DNA of 64,000 nucleotides, taken from NCBI RefSeq assembly GCF_049532985.1, contig NZ_CP186693.1, forward strand, positions 2,604,001-2,668,000, read 5' to 3'. This document shows, piece after piece, positions 23,086 to 31,829 of this stretch (the first letter of the stretch is position 1; every line of letters begins with the position of its first letter). The position numbers were made by a program, and so were the translations under genes. The notes beneath the pieces were generated by a model. It ran no database searches. It saw only the letters and a list, made by a program, of their open reading frames with translations, and was not told the DNA's origin. This stretch comes from Promicromonospora sp049532985 (GTDB taxonomy: Bacteria; Actinomycetota; Actinomycetes; Actinomycetales; Cellulomonadaceae).

Positions 23086-24477
23086 TCAGGCGAAGGCGAA
23101 GAGCGGGCCGAAGGCGACCACCACGATCGCCGCCCAGATCCCGTAGACCGGGAGGTATCCCGTCTGCCAGCGCTCGATCGCGCCGAACGTGCGGTGGCCG
23201 CGCACGAACCCGAGGGCGAGCCAGGCCGCCCAGCCCAGGTGCACCAGCAGCACGAGGTTGAGCCCCAGCGCCGCGACCTTGTTGGCGGTGAACCCGAACT
23301 CGGCGATGCGGGTGAGCATGGCGGTCAGCGCCACGGCGTCCACCGCGAGCGCCGCGCCGACCAGCACGAGCTGCAGCCAGTCGAAGATCCCGGGCGGCGC
23401 CAGCGGGTCGCGCGCCGAGATCGAGTACAGCAGCAGGAACAGGACCAGCACGAGGATCGCGTCCATCAGGATGAGCAGCTCGCGGTCCACCGCCGTGAGC
23501 GGTCCGTTGACGAGCAGCGCGACGAACAGTGCGACCAGCATGACGATCGTCAGCGGCGTGAAGACCCGGGTGAGCACCGGCGCGATGTTCTCGACGACGT
23601 TCTTCTTCGCCTCGACGAGCCACGCCCCCACCAGCAGGGCGCCCGGTACGGCGAACGGCAGGAGCCAGTCGGCGAGGAACGGTTCGAAGTCCACGCCGAC
23701 CAGGCTCAGGGTGCCGAACGTGAGCCCGATGAGCAGGCCCCCGCCGAGCTGGATGAGCGCGAGGTAGATGATCAGCTCGCCCGTGAACCGCACGTAGTCC
23801 ATGCGCCGGGCGCCCGAGCGCCAGGCACCGCCGGCGTACAGCGCGCCCATGAGCAGCCAGAGCACCACGGGGGTGTGGCTGATCGCGAGGAAGAGCGTCA
23901 TGCCGGGCTCGTCGTGAGGGCCCTGCTCGAACGGGTAGAGGTTGACCACCAGGGCGAGCGCGGCGGTCGCGGCGAGCAGGGTGGCGCTCACGCGCCACGG
24001 CACGCGCCGCTTCCACACGAAGTAGCCCGCGAGGAACGGCAGGACGGCGAAGACCGCGTTGCGGACCAGCACCAGGTCGTCGCCCGCGGCGGCGTCGAGC
24101 AGGATCTTGACCCAGATGCCCGAGGCGACCGCGAGCGCCAGGACCACGCCGAGCTCACGCCAGCGGCTCGTGTCGCCGGGCTCCTCGGGGACCAGGACGA
24201 GCTGCTTCCAGAGCCGGTCGGAGTGCTCGCGGGCGAACTCACGCGACACGTCGTCGAGGTTGCCCATGCGCTTGACGGCGACGAGGAACGCCTCGTCGTC
24301 GTCGAGCCCGCCGGCGGTGAGGTCGGCGACCTGGCCGCGCAGGTGGTCCTCCATCTCGTCGACGTCGGACGCCGAGATGGCGCGCCGTCGCCGGACGTAG
24401 CCGCGCCACTGGTCGATCTGGTCCTCCAGGGCGGCGTGTCCCGCGCGTTCGGGGGCGGCCGGGTTCTGCTCGCTCAT
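23086..24477 (-). CDS. Membrane protein with N-terminal permease-prefix (HAAS-like) domain and DUF4153-like region
   Basis: 463 residues. The first 90 are soluble, with IDQWRGYVRRRRAISASDVDEMEDHLR followed by VKRMGNLDDVSREFARE, the pattern of the permease-prefix or HAAS domain. About ten hydrophobic helices follow from residue 105. Genes of this kind are nearly always paired with a PadR regulator, as here: its ATG overlaps the padR stop (TGATG). The role is unknown; some relatives affect envelope stress or extracytoplasmic signalling. Confidence 0.85.
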   Translation of the reverse strand: MSEQNPAAPERAGHAALEDQIDQWRGYVRRRRAISASDVDEMEDHLRGQVADLTAGGLDDDEAFLVAVKRMGNLDDVSREFAREHSDRLWKQLVLVPEEPGDTSRWRELGVVLALAVASGIWVKILLDAAAGDDLVLVRNAVFAVLPFLAGYFVWKRRVPWRVSATLLAATAALALVVNLYPFEQGPHDEPGMTLFLAISHTPVVLWLLMGALYAGGAWRSGARRMDYVRFTGELIIYLALIQLGGGLLIGLTFGTLSLVGVDFEPFLADWLLPFAVPGALLVGAWLVEAKKNVVENIAPVLTRVFTPLTIVMLVALFVALLVNGPLTAVDRELLILMDAILVLVLFLLLYSISARDPLAPPGIFDWLQLVLVGAALAVDAVALTAMLTRIAEFGFTANKVAALGLNLVLLVHLGWAAWLALGFVRGHRTFGAIERWQTGYLPVYGIWAAIVVVAFGPLFAFA

Positions 24478-24839
24478 CAGGCCCATCCCTCCGCGACGGC
24501 GGGACCGGGCTGGGCGTCCTGCCAGACCTGCTTGAGCGCGTCGGAGACGACGGCCCACTGCTGCCGCCGCTCCGCGAGCGCCTCGCGCCCCGACGGGGTG
24601 ATCGCGTAGTGCTTGCGCCGCCGCCCGACGTCGGAGGTGCCCCACGTCGCCTTGACGTACTCCAGGCGCTCGAGCCGGTGGAGCAGGGGGTAGAGCATGC
24701 CGTCGGTCCACTCCATGCGGCCGCCGGAGAGCTCGTTGACGCGTTTGAGGATCGCGTAGCCGTACGACTCGCCGTCGGCCAGGATGCCGAGGACGAGCGG
24801 CGTGGCCGACGCCGCGACCAGGTCCTTGTCGATGTGCAC
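24477..24839 (-). CDS. PadR-family transcriptional regulator
   Basis: 120 residues. Winged helix of the PadR type: HIDKDLVAASATPLVLGILADGESYGYAILKRVNELSGG, then WTDGMLYPLLHRLE (recognition region) and RRRKHYAITPSGREALAERR. GTG 24839 is chosen because AGGAGT lies 4 bp upstream; another GTG two codons earlier is possible. It is cotranscribed with the membrane protein and probably represses both genes by binding the palindromes at 24844-24906. Confidence 0.9.
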   Translation of the reverse strand: MHIDKDLVAASATPLVLGILADGESYGYAILKRVNELSGGRMEWTDGMLYPLLHRLERLEYVKATWGTSDVGRRRKHYAITPSGREALAERRQQWAVVSDALKQVWQDAQPGPAVAEGWA

Positions 24840-24843
24840 CTGC

Positions 24844-24906
24844 ACTCCTATGCCTAGTGCTGCTAGGGATGCTTACCCTAGCAGCACTAGGCATAGGAGT
24901 CCTAGG
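24844..24906. promoter_or_regulatory. Nested CTAG palindromes, probable PadR operator
   Basis: A perfect 25-bp inverted repeat (24844-24868 and 24876-24900) with a 7-base spacer. Each arm contains a smaller inverted repeat, CCTAG-N5-CTAGG (24853-24867 and 24877-24891), and a further CCTAGG stands at 24901-24906. CTAG is rare in such GC-rich DNA, so five copies in 60 bp point to a protein-binding site. The left arm covers the padR ribosome site. Confidence 0.7.
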
Positions 24907-24908
24907 CC

Positions 24909-25589
24909 CTATCGTCGGGGTGCCGCCCGGCGCCGTGGTGCCGCGGCCCGGTAGGGCGACACCGTCGGCTCGTCGTCGAGCCAGTAGCGCCACGGGTACA
25001 GGTCCGCACGGCCGCCGTCGCCGCTCACCCCCACCCGGGGCCCGGACAGCACCGTGCGGGTCGGCACCGCGCCCGAGCCCTCGGTGCCCGGCACCGGTAC
25101 CGAGAGCACGACCGCGCCCTCCGGGTCGGTGACATCGGCGCCGTCGTCGGCCAGGTCGAGCGCCAGTGCCACCGCGAGGCGTGCGGGGCCGCGGGCCAGG
25201 TCGCGATCGGTCCGGGCCACGCCGCCGGCGAGCCGGCGCGCTCGGGCGAGCGCGACGCCGTCGGGCCCGGGTCCCGTGACCTCCCCCGCGCGCAACAGCA
25301 CCGCGGACGCCGTGCCCGCCGGCCCGCAGACGACGTTGGCGCAGTGGTGCAGGCCCAGGTGCCGGTACATGTACAGGCGGCCGGGCTCGCCGAACATCGT
25401 GGCGTTGCGCCTGGTCGGGCCGCGGAAGGCGTGCGAGCCGGGATCGGTGGGGCCGTCGTAGGCCTCCACCTCGGTGATGCGCAGCGTCACCGTGCCCTCG
25501 GCCGTGCGCCGGCTCAGGGTGGCGCCCAGCAGGTCGCGGGCGACATCGACCACGGGGCGGACGAAGAACTCGCGGGACGGGACGGTCAT
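24909..25589 (-). CDS. DNA-3-methyladenine glycosylase, MPG/AAG family
   Basis: Removes alkylated purines from DNA in base excision repair. 226 residues with the family sequence ITEVEAYDGPTDPGSHAFRG (catalytic Glu within EVEAY, near residue 40), RNATMFGEPGRLYMYRHLGLHHCANVV, and ASAVLLRAGE. ATG 25589 is the best start; the frame is open further upstream into the hairpin at 25627-25701. Its 3' end abuts the PadR operator. Confidence 0.92.
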   Translation of the reverse strand: MTVPSREFFVRPVVDVARDLLGATLSRRTAEGTVTLRITEVEAYDGPTDPGSHAFRGPTRRNATMFGEPGRLYMYRHLGLHHCANVVCGPAGTASAVLLRAGEVTGPGPDGVALARARRLAGGVARTDRDLARGPARLAVALALDLADDGADVTDPEGAVVLSVPVPGTEGSGAVPTRTVLSGPRVGVSGDGGRADLYPWRYWLDDEPTVSPYRAAAPRRRAAPRR

Positions 25590-25626
25590 GGGGTGATCAC
25601 TCGGGTGGCTCCTGGGCTGTCGGATC

Positions 25627-25701
25627 AAGGTGGCCCGCGGGGGTGGGTTGCTGGCGGTAGACATTGTCTACTGTCAGCAACCCACCCCCGCGGGCCACCT
25701 T
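25627..25701. terminator. Very long hairpin, about 36-bp stem
   Basis: Arms 25627-25653 and 25675-25701 match perfectly over 27 bp. The interior continues with G-U, C-G and G-U pairs and then GTAGAC-ATT-GTCTAC, for a stem of about 36 bp with a 3-base loop. It lies between two minus-strand genes and probably ends the transcript from the kinase gene. Both strands happen to encode a peptide starting MSTxSNPPPRAT. Confidence 0.65.
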
Positions 25702-25730
25702 CTCTCACCGCACGATCGGACGCCTCCTGC

Positions 25731-26282
25731 TCACACCGGCCGGCCGAAACCGTCCAGCCGCAGGTCTGCCCGCTCCCGCGTGCCCTCCCGCGCGTAGTGC
25801 TCCGCCTCGTCCGCCATCCAGCGCAGCCAGTGCTCGCGCGCGGCGGCGCCGTCGCGCTCCAGCCCGCGGCGCAGCCGCTCGGCGTCGTCCGCCTCGACCC
25901 AGACGCGGAACGCGCCCAGCGCGTCCACCTGGCGCGCGCCCGCGCCACAGCCCTCCACCACGAGGTGGGCCGACGGCGGCACGTCGTGCCACTCGGCCCA
26001 GGCGTCCGCCACCCAGTCGTAGCGCCGGTACCGGACCCGCTCCCCCGCGGCCAGCGGGTCCAGCACCCAGCGGCGGAGGTTCGCTGCGCCGCCGTCGGGG
26101 CCGGCGGCCCAGCCCTCGTAGAGGTCGTCCATGTGGATCACCGGGGCCTCCAGCGCGTCGCCGAGCTGCGCGGCCAGGGTCGTCTTGCCGGACCCGGCCG
26201 GACCGTCGACGACGACGAGCCGCGCGTCAGCGTCCCGCACCTGCTCGAGCAGGTCCCCCAGCACACCAGGCGATACGGTCAT
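25731..26282 (-). CDS. Small P-loop kinase, uridine-kinase-like
   Basis: 183 residues. Walker A in VVVDGPAGSGKTTLA (near residues 22-36), then HMDDLYEGW, the DD pattern typical of uridine/phosphoribulokinase-like kinases, and a LVVEGCGAG strand before the lid region. The substrate is unknown; a nucleoside or small metabolite is likely. ATG 26282 follows AGGAGGG. It lies 50 bp downstream of argH on the same strand and may be read from the arginine operon. Confidence 0.82.
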   Translation of the reverse strand: MTVSPGVLGDLLEQVRDADARLVVVDGPAGSGKTTLAAQLGDALEAPVIHMDDLYEGWAAGPDGGAANLRRWVLDPLAAGERVRYRRYDWVADAWAEWHDVPPSAHLVVEGCGAGARQVDALGAFRVWVEADDAERLRRGLERDGAAAREHWLRWMADEAEHYAREGTRERADLRLDGFGRPV

Positions 26283-26332
26283 CCACCCTCCTGACATCGG
26301 TGCACCACCGGCACGAACCGCCGGCGGACGGG

Positions 26333-27805
26333 CTACTTCGGCTCCGCCCAGAAGCGGAACTCCGTCGAGCGTTCCTTCGCCGCCTCGATCTGCTCCGCGA
26401 CCCGCACCGGGGCGGTACCGCCCACGCCGTCACGCGAGGCGAGCGAGCCCTCGACCGAGAGCACCGTGCGCACCTCGGGGGTGAGGTGCTCCGAGATCTT
26501 GGCGAGGTCCTCGTCGGACAGGTCCCACAGCTCGATGCCACGCGCCTCGCACTCCTGCACGCAGGCCCCGGCCACCTCGTGCGCCACGCGGAAGGGCACA
26601 CCCTGGCGCACGAGCCACTCGGCGATATCGGTGGCGAGCGAGAAGCCCTGCGGGGCGAGCTCGGCCATGCGGTCGGTGTCGAACACCATGGTGCGCACCA
26701 TCCCCGAGAACGCCGGGAGCACCGTCGTCAGCGTCGCCACCTGGTCGAACACCGGCTCCTTGTCCTCCTGCAGGTCGCGGTTGTACGCGAGCGGGAGGCC
26801 CTTGAGCGTGGTGAGCAGGCCGGTGAGGTCACCGATCACGCGTCCGGCCTTGCCGCGCGCGAGCTCGGCGATGTCCGGGTTCTTCTTCTGCGGCATGATC
26901 GAGGAGCCCGTGGACCAGGCGTCGTCCAGGCGGACGAACCCGAACTCCTTGGTGTTCCAGAGGATGATCTCCTCCGCGATGCGCGACAGGTCCACGGCGA
27001 TCATCGCCGCCACGAACGCGAACTCCGCCGCCACGTCCCGCGAGGCCGTGCCGTCGATCGAGTTCTCGACCGGTCCGCCCTCCAGGCCCAGGTCGGCGGC
27101 CACGGCCGCCGGGTCCAGGCCGAGCGACGAGCCCGCCAGCGCACCCGAGCCGTAGGGCGACGTCGAGGCACGCACGTCCCAGTCCAGGAACCGGTCGACG
27201 TCGCGCAGCAGCGGCCAGGCGTGCGCCAGCAGGTGGTGCGCCAGCAGCACGGGCTGGGCGTGCTGCAGGTGGGTGCGCCCCGGCATGGGGGCGTCGCCCG
27301 CGGCGACGGCCTGCGTGATGAGCTCGTCCACGAGGTCGAGCACCTGCGCCCCGATGGTGCGGGCCTGGTCGCGCAGGTAGAGCCGCACCAGCGTGGCGAT
27401 CTGGTCGTTGCGGGACCGGCCGGCGCGCAGCTTGCCGCCCAGCTCGTCCCCGGCGCGCTCCAGCAGGCCGCGCTCCAGGGCGGTGTGCACGTCCTCGTCG
27501 TCCAGCACCGGCAGGAACGCGCCCGAGGCGACATCCTGCTCCAGCACGTCCAGCGCGTCGATCATCCGGGCGAGCTCCGGCTCGGTGAGCAGGCCCGCGC
27601 CCGCCAGGACGCGGGCGTGCGCCCGCGACCCGGCGATGTCGTAGGGCGCGAGCCGCCAGTCGAAGTGGGTGGACTGGGACAGCGCCGCGAGCTCCGGCGA
27701 GGGGCCGCCGGCGAACCGGCCGCCCCAGAGGGCCACCTTCTCGCCGCTGCGGCCCTCCACGGTGCCGGACCCGTGCGCGGCGACGTCCTTGCCGTCGTCG
27801 CTCAC
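26333..27805 (-). CDS. argH: Argininosuccinate lyase
   Basis: Last step of arginine synthesis: splits argininosuccinate to arginine and fumarate. 490 residues of the aspartase/fumarase superfamily, with LWGGRF near the start, GKLRAGRSRNDQIATL near 120, the TSPYGSGALAGSS segment near 225 and the superfamily signature GSSIMPQKKNPD near 300. GTG 27805 overlaps the argG stop (GTGA). It is about 20 residues longer than many homologues because of the N-terminal SDDGKDVAAHGSG stretch. Confidence 0.97.
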   Translation of the reverse strand: MSDDGKDVAAHGSGTVEGRSGEKVALWGGRFAGGPSPELAALSQSTHFDWRLAPYDIAGSRAHARVLAGAGLLTEPELARMIDALDVLEQDVASGAFLPVLDDEDVHTALERGLLERAGDELGGKLRAGRSRNDQIATLVRLYLRDQARTIGAQVLDLVDELITQAVAAGDAPMPGRTHLQHAQPVLLAHHLLAHAWPLLRDVDRFLDWDVRASTSPYGSGALAGSSLGLDPAAVAADLGLEGGPVENSIDGTASRDVAAEFAFVAAMIAVDLSRIAEEIILWNTKEFGFVRLDDAWSTGSSIMPQKKNPDIAELARGKAGRVIGDLTGLLTTLKGLPLAYNRDLQEDKEPVFDQVATLTTVLPAFSGMVRTMVFDTDRMAELAPQGFSLATDIAEWLVRQGVPFRVAHEVAGACVQECEARGIELWDLSDEDLAKISEHLTPEVRTVLSVEGSLASRDGVGGTAPVRVAEQIEAAKERSTEFRFWAEPK

Positions 27806-29049
27806 AGCGCGCCCGTGCTCAGGTTCGCCGGGGCGCCCAGGTCCACGCCGTTGCCGAACTTCTCGTCGCGCGCGGCGGCGAGCTTCGCCGTCAGGCCGTA
27901 GATCTCGATGAAGCCGCGGGCCTGCGACTGGTCGAACGAGTCGCCCTCGTCGTAGGTGGCGAGGTTGAAGTCGTACAGCGACTGCTCCGACCGGCGGCCG
28001 GTGACCGTCGCCCTGCCGCCGTGCAGCACCATGCGGATGTCGCCCGAGACGTACTTCTGGGTGTCGTCGATGAACACGTCGAGCGACTTCTTCAGCGGCG
28101 AGAACCACATGCCGTCGTAGACCAGCTCGCTCCAGCGCTGCTCGACCTGGCGCTTGAACCGGGCCTGCTCCCGCTCGATCGTCACGTTCTCCAGCTCCTG
28201 GTGCGCCGCGATCAGCGCGATGGCACCGGGGGCCTCGTAGATCTCGCGGGACTTGATGCCCACCAGGCGGTCCTCGACGATGTCGATCCGGCCCACGCCC
28301 TGCGCACCGGCGCGGCGGTTCATCTCCTGGATGGCCTGCAGCGGGGTGACGGCCACGCCGTCGATCGCCACCGGGACGCCCTGCTCGAACGTGATGATGA
28401 CCTCGTCCGCCACCGGCGGGAACGTCGGGTCGTCGGTGTAGGAGTAGACGTCCTTGGTGGGCTCGTTCCAGATGTCCTCGAGGAAGCCCGTCTCCACGGC
28501 GCGGCCCCACACGTTCTGGTCGATCGAGAACGGGTTCTTCTTCGTGGTCGCGATGGGCAGGTCGTGCTTCTCGGCGTAGTCGATGGCCTTCTCGCGGGTC
28601 AGGGCCAGGTCGCGCACGGGCGCGATCGACTTGAGGTCCGGGGCCAGCGAGGTGGTGGCCACCTCGAACCGCACCTGGTCGTTGCCCTTGCCGGTGCAGC
28701 CGTGCGCCACGGTGGTGGCACCGAACTGGCGGGCCGCGCGCACCAGGTGCTTGACGATCACGGGCCGCGAGATAGCCGAGACCAGCGGGTAGCGGTCGAG
28801 GTACATGCCGTTGGCCCGCAGCGCGGGCATGCAGTACTCGGCGGCGAACTCGTCCCGCGCGTCGGCGACGTACGCCTCGACGGCGCCGCAGTCCAGGGCA
28901 CGCTTGCGGATGACGTTCATGTCCTCGCCACCCTGGCCGACGTCGACGGCCACGGCGACCACCTCGGCCCCGGTGGCCTCGGCGATCCAGCCGATGGCGA
29001 CGGAGGTGTCCAGGCCGCCCGAGTAGGCGAGCACGACGCGTTCAGTCAT
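27802..29049 (-). CDS. argG: Argininosuccinate synthase
   Basis: Joins citrulline and aspartate with ATP to give argininosuccinate. 415 residues with the N-type ATP pyrophosphatase loop VVLAYSGGLDTSVAIGW at the start, HGCTGKGNDQVRFE near 110, and SREIYEAPGAIALI near 270. It lies 52 bp after argR, the only real gap in the arginine operon, and overlaps argH by 4 bp. The ribosome site before ATG 29049 is only AAAGAGA. Confidence 0.97.
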   Translation of the reverse strand: MTERVVLAYSGGLDTSVAIGWIAEATGAEVVAVAVDVGQGGEDMNVIRKRALDCGAVEAYVADARDEFAAEYCMPALRANGMYLDRYPLVSAISRPVIVKHLVRAARQFGATTVAHGCTGKGNDQVRFEVATTSLAPDLKSIAPVRDLALTREKAIDYAEKHDLPIATTKKNPFSIDQNVWGRAVETGFLEDIWNEPTKDVYSYTDDPTFPPVADEVIITFEQGVPVAIDGVAVTPLQAIQEMNRRAGAQGVGRIDIVEDRLVGIKSREIYEAPGAIALIAAHQELENVTIEREQARFKRQVEQRWSELVYDGMWFSPLKKSLDVFIDDTQKYVSGDIRMVLHGGRATVTGRRSEQSLYDFNLATYDEGDSFDQSQARGFIEIYGLTAKLAAARDEKFGNGVDLGAPANLSTGAL

Positions 29050-29101
29050 GATTGACGTTCTCTTTCCGGTGGTGGTGTTCAGGTGCGATTGTGGTGTGTC
29101 G

Positions 29102-29611
29102 TCAGGCGCTGAGCGCGAGGAAGCGCTCCGCCAGCGCGGACCCGTCGGCATCGCGCGCGATGACGAGGATGGTGTCGTCCCCCGCGATGGTCCCGAGCAT
29201 CCCGGGGAACACGGAGTGGTCGATGGCCGAGGCCAGCAGGTTGGCGGCCCCCGGCGGCGTGCGGAGCACGACGAGGTTGCCCGACGACTCGGCCGAGACC
29301 AGCAGCTCCTTGGCGAGCCGGGCCAGCCGGGCGGACAGGTACTCCTCGCTCGCGTCCGACTGGGCGCTGCGGTCGCCGCCCTCGCCCGGCACGGCGTAGA
29401 CGAGCGAACCGTCCGAGCCGCGCACCTTCTCGGCCTGGAGCTCGATGAGGTCGCGCGACAGCGTGCCCTGGGTGACGCTCACGCCGTCGGCCGCCAGGGC
29501 GTCGGCGAGCTCGGCCTGGGAGTGGATCGCGCTGCGGCTGACCACCTCCTTGATCCGGGCGTGCCGGGCCGCCTTGGTGGTGGCGGTCGTCGCCGTCTGC
29601 CGCACGGCCAT
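29102..29611 (-). CDS. argR: Arginine repressor
   Basis: 169 residues. N-terminal winged helix (about 15-85: ARHARIKEVVSRSAIHSQAELADALAADGVSVTQGTLSRDL) and C-terminal hexamerisation and arginine-binding domain (about 95-168) with GNLVVLRTPPGAANLLASAID and GTIAGDDTILVIARD; the GDDT pair contacts arginine in known ArgR. ATG overlaps the argF stop by one base. It would bind the palindrome before argC and so control its own operon. Confidence 0.96.
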   Translation of the reverse strand: MAVRQTATTATTKAARHARIKEVVSRSAIHSQAELADALAADGVSVTQGTLSRDLIELQAEKVRGSDGSLVYAVPGEGGDRSAQSDASEEYLSARLARLAKELLVSAESSGNLVVLRTPPGAANLLASAIDHSVFPGMLGTIAGDDTILVIARDADGSALAERFLALSA

Positions 29612-30540
29612 CAGTCCTGCTCCAGCAGCCAGGTCAGCAGCGCCTTCTGCGCGTGCAGGCGGTTCTCGGCCTCGTCGAAGACCACGGACTGCGGGCCGTC
29701 GATCACCTCGGCGGTGATCTCCTTGCCGCGGTAGGCCGGCAGGCAGTGCAGCACCAGCGCGTCCGGGGCGGCCAGGGCGAGCAGCTCGGCGTTCACCTGG
29801 TAGTCCCAGAACGGCTTGGCCCGCTCCTCGGCCTGCGCCTCGTCACCCATCGACACCCAGGTGTCGGTGGCCACGACGTCGGCCCCGGCCACGGCCTCCT
29901 TGGCCGACGTCGTCACGGTCACCGAGCCGCCCGTCGTCGCGGCGATCTCGTGCGCCCGGGCGACCACCGCGGCGTCGGGCAGGTAGCCCTCGGGCCCCGC
30001 GATGCGCACGTGCAGGCCCGCCGTGACGCCCCCGAGCAGGTACGAGCTGCCCATGTTGTTGGCGGCGTCGCCCACGTAGGCGAAGGTGGTGCCCGGCAGG
30101 GCGTCCAGCCCGCGGTGCTGCGCGATCGTGAGCAGGTCCGCGAGGATCTGGCACGGGTGGAACTGGTCGGTGAGGGCATTGACCACCGGCACGCGCGAGA
30201 CGGACGCCATCTCCTCGATGCGGTCCTGACCGAACGTGCGCCAGGCGATCGCGGAGACCTGGCGGTCCAGCACCCGGGTGGTGTCGGCGACCGACTCGCG
30301 CACCCCGATCTGCGCGAGGTTGCCGTCCACCACCAGCGGGAAGCCGCCGAGCTCGGCGATCCCCGCCGCGAACGACACCTGGGTGCGCAGCGTGGGCTTG
30401 TCGGTGATGAACGCGACGGCGCGCGGGCCCTCCAGCGGCCGGCGGGCGTACCGGTCGGCGCGCAGGGCGAGGCCCAGCTCCAGGACGGCCTTCTGCTCTG
30501 CGGGCGTCAGGTCGTCGTCGCGCAGGAAGTGGCGGGTCAT
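29611..30540 (-). CDS. argF: Ornithine carbamoyltransferase
   Basis: Makes citrulline from ornithine and carbamoyl phosphate. 309 residues. FHPCQILADLLT (near 135) and HCLPAYRGKEI (near 270) are the usual signatures. The carbamoyl-phosphate loop, commonly STRTR, here reads PTLRTQVSF near residue 50: the Arg-Thr pair is kept but the first Ser-Thr pair is changed to Thr-Leu. ATG overlaps the argD stop (ATGA). Confidence 0.95.
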   Translation of the reverse strand: MTRHFLRDDDLTPAEQKAVLELGLALRADRYARRPLEGPRAVAFITDKPTLRTQVSFAAGIAELGGFPLVVDGNLAQIGVRESVADTTRVLDRQVSAIAWRTFGQDRIEEMASVSRVPVVNALTDQFHPCQILADLLTIAQHRGLDALPGTTFAYVGDAANNMGSSYLLGGVTAGLHVRIAGPEGYLPDAAVVARAHEIAATTGGSVTVTTSAKEAVAGADVVATDTWVSMGDEAQAEERAKPFWDYQVNAELLALAAPDALVLHCLPAYRGKEITAEVIDGPQSVVFDEAENRLHAQKALLTWLLEQD

Positions 30541-31829
30541 GCGAGGTCCTCCGTGGACGTGACGGGCGCGAGCGAGGCGAAGAAGCGCGCGGCCTCCGTG
30601 GCCTGCTCCGGGGTGAGGATCAGCGGCGGGGCGAGGCGGATCGCGTCGGGCGCCACCGCGTTGACGATGAGCCCGGCCTCCAGCGCGGCCGCGGCCACCT
30701 GCGGCGCGACCGGCTCGTTGAGCACGACGGCGAGCAGCAGCCCACGCCCGCGGACCTCCTTGACCAGCGGGCCGCCGGCCATCTCGATCTCCTGGCGCAG
30801 CAGCGCACCGACCTCGCGCACGTTGGTCAGCAGGCCGTCCCGCTCGATCACGCCGAGCGTCGCGAGCGCCGCGGCCGCGGCCACGGGGTTGCCGCCGAAG
30901 GTGCTGCCGTGCTGACCGCGGCCGAGCAGGCGGGCGGCGTCGCCGTAGGCGATCACGGCGCCCACGGGGAAGCCGCCGCCGAGACCCTTGGCGACCGTGA
31001 CGACGTCCGGCACGATGCCGCCGCCGATCTCCGGCTGCTGGTAGGCGAACCACGAGCCGCACCGGCCCACGCCGGTCTGCACCTCGTCCAGCACGAGCAG
31101 CGCGCCGTGCGTCCTGGTCAGGCGGCGTGCGGCCGCGAGGTAGCCCGGCGGCAGCGGCCGTACGCCGGCCTCGCCCTGCACGGGCTCGACCACCAGTGCC
31201 GCGACCTCGCCGCGCTCGGCGATCGCCTGCGGCGTGAACGCCGCGTCCAGGGCGCTCAGGTCCCCGAACGGCAGGTGCTCGACACCGCCGGGCAGCGGCT
31301 CGAACGGCTCGCGGTAGGCGGCCTTGGCCGTCAGCGCCAGGGCGCCCATGGACCGGCCGTGGAAGCCGCCCTCCAGGGCGAGCACGCGCGTGCGCGTGCC
31401 CACGCCGGACGACGCCGCCACCCGCCGCGTCATCTTGAACGCCGCCTCGACGGCCTCGGTGCCGGAGTTGGTGAGGAACACGCGGGAGCCGTCCGGCGCC
31501 TCGGCGATCCGCAGCAGGGTCTCCGCCAGCGCGATCTGGGCGGGCGTGCCGAAGAAGTTGGAGACGTGGCCCAGCGTGCCGAGCTGCGCGCTGATCGCCG
31601 CCGTCAGCGTCGGGTGCGCGTGGCCGAGCGCGTTGACCGCGATGCCCGCGAGCAGGTCGAGGTAGCGCTTGCCGTCGGCGTCCCACACGTAGGCGCCCTC
31701 GCCGCGCACGAGCACGCGCTGCGGCGGGCCGAACGTGTCCATGACGGCGCCGGTGTAGCGCTCGGTCCACGCGGCGACGGAGCCCTCTGCCGCCAGTGCC
31801 GAACCCTCGGTGGGGACGAGCGTGCTCAT
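30537..31829 (-). CDS. argD: Acetylornithine aminotransferase
   Basis: PLP-dependent class III aminotransferase, 430 residues. Landmarks: YLDLLAGIAVNALGH near 65, FLTNSGTEAVEAAFKMTRR near 120 (PLP phosphate site), GGFHGRSMGALALT, ALLVLDEVQTGVGR near 240 and the Schiff-base Lys in VTVAKGLGGGFPVGA near 275. It overlaps argB by 4 bp at its start and argF by 4 bp at its end. Confidence 0.96.
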   Translation of the reverse strand: MSTLVPTEGSALAAEGSVAAWTERYTGAVMDTFGPPQRVLVRGEGAYVWDADGKRYLDLLAGIAVNALGHAHPTLTAAISAQLGTLGHVSNFFGTPAQIALAETLLRIAEAPDGSRVFLTNSGTEAVEAAFKMTRRVAASSGVGTRTRVLALEGGFHGRSMGALALTAKAAYREPFEPLPGGVEHLPFGDLSALDAAFTPQAIAERGEVAALVVEPVQGEAGVRPLPPGYLAAARRLTRTHGALLVLDEVQTGVGRCGSWFAYQQPEIGGGIVPDVVTVAKGLGGGFPVGAVIAYGDAARLLGRGQHGSTFGGNPVAAAAALATLGVIERDGLLTNVREVGALLRQEIEMAGGPLVKEVRGRGLLLAVVLNEPVAPQVAAAALEAGLIVNAVAPDAIRLAPPLILTPEQATEAARFFASLAPVTSTEDLA

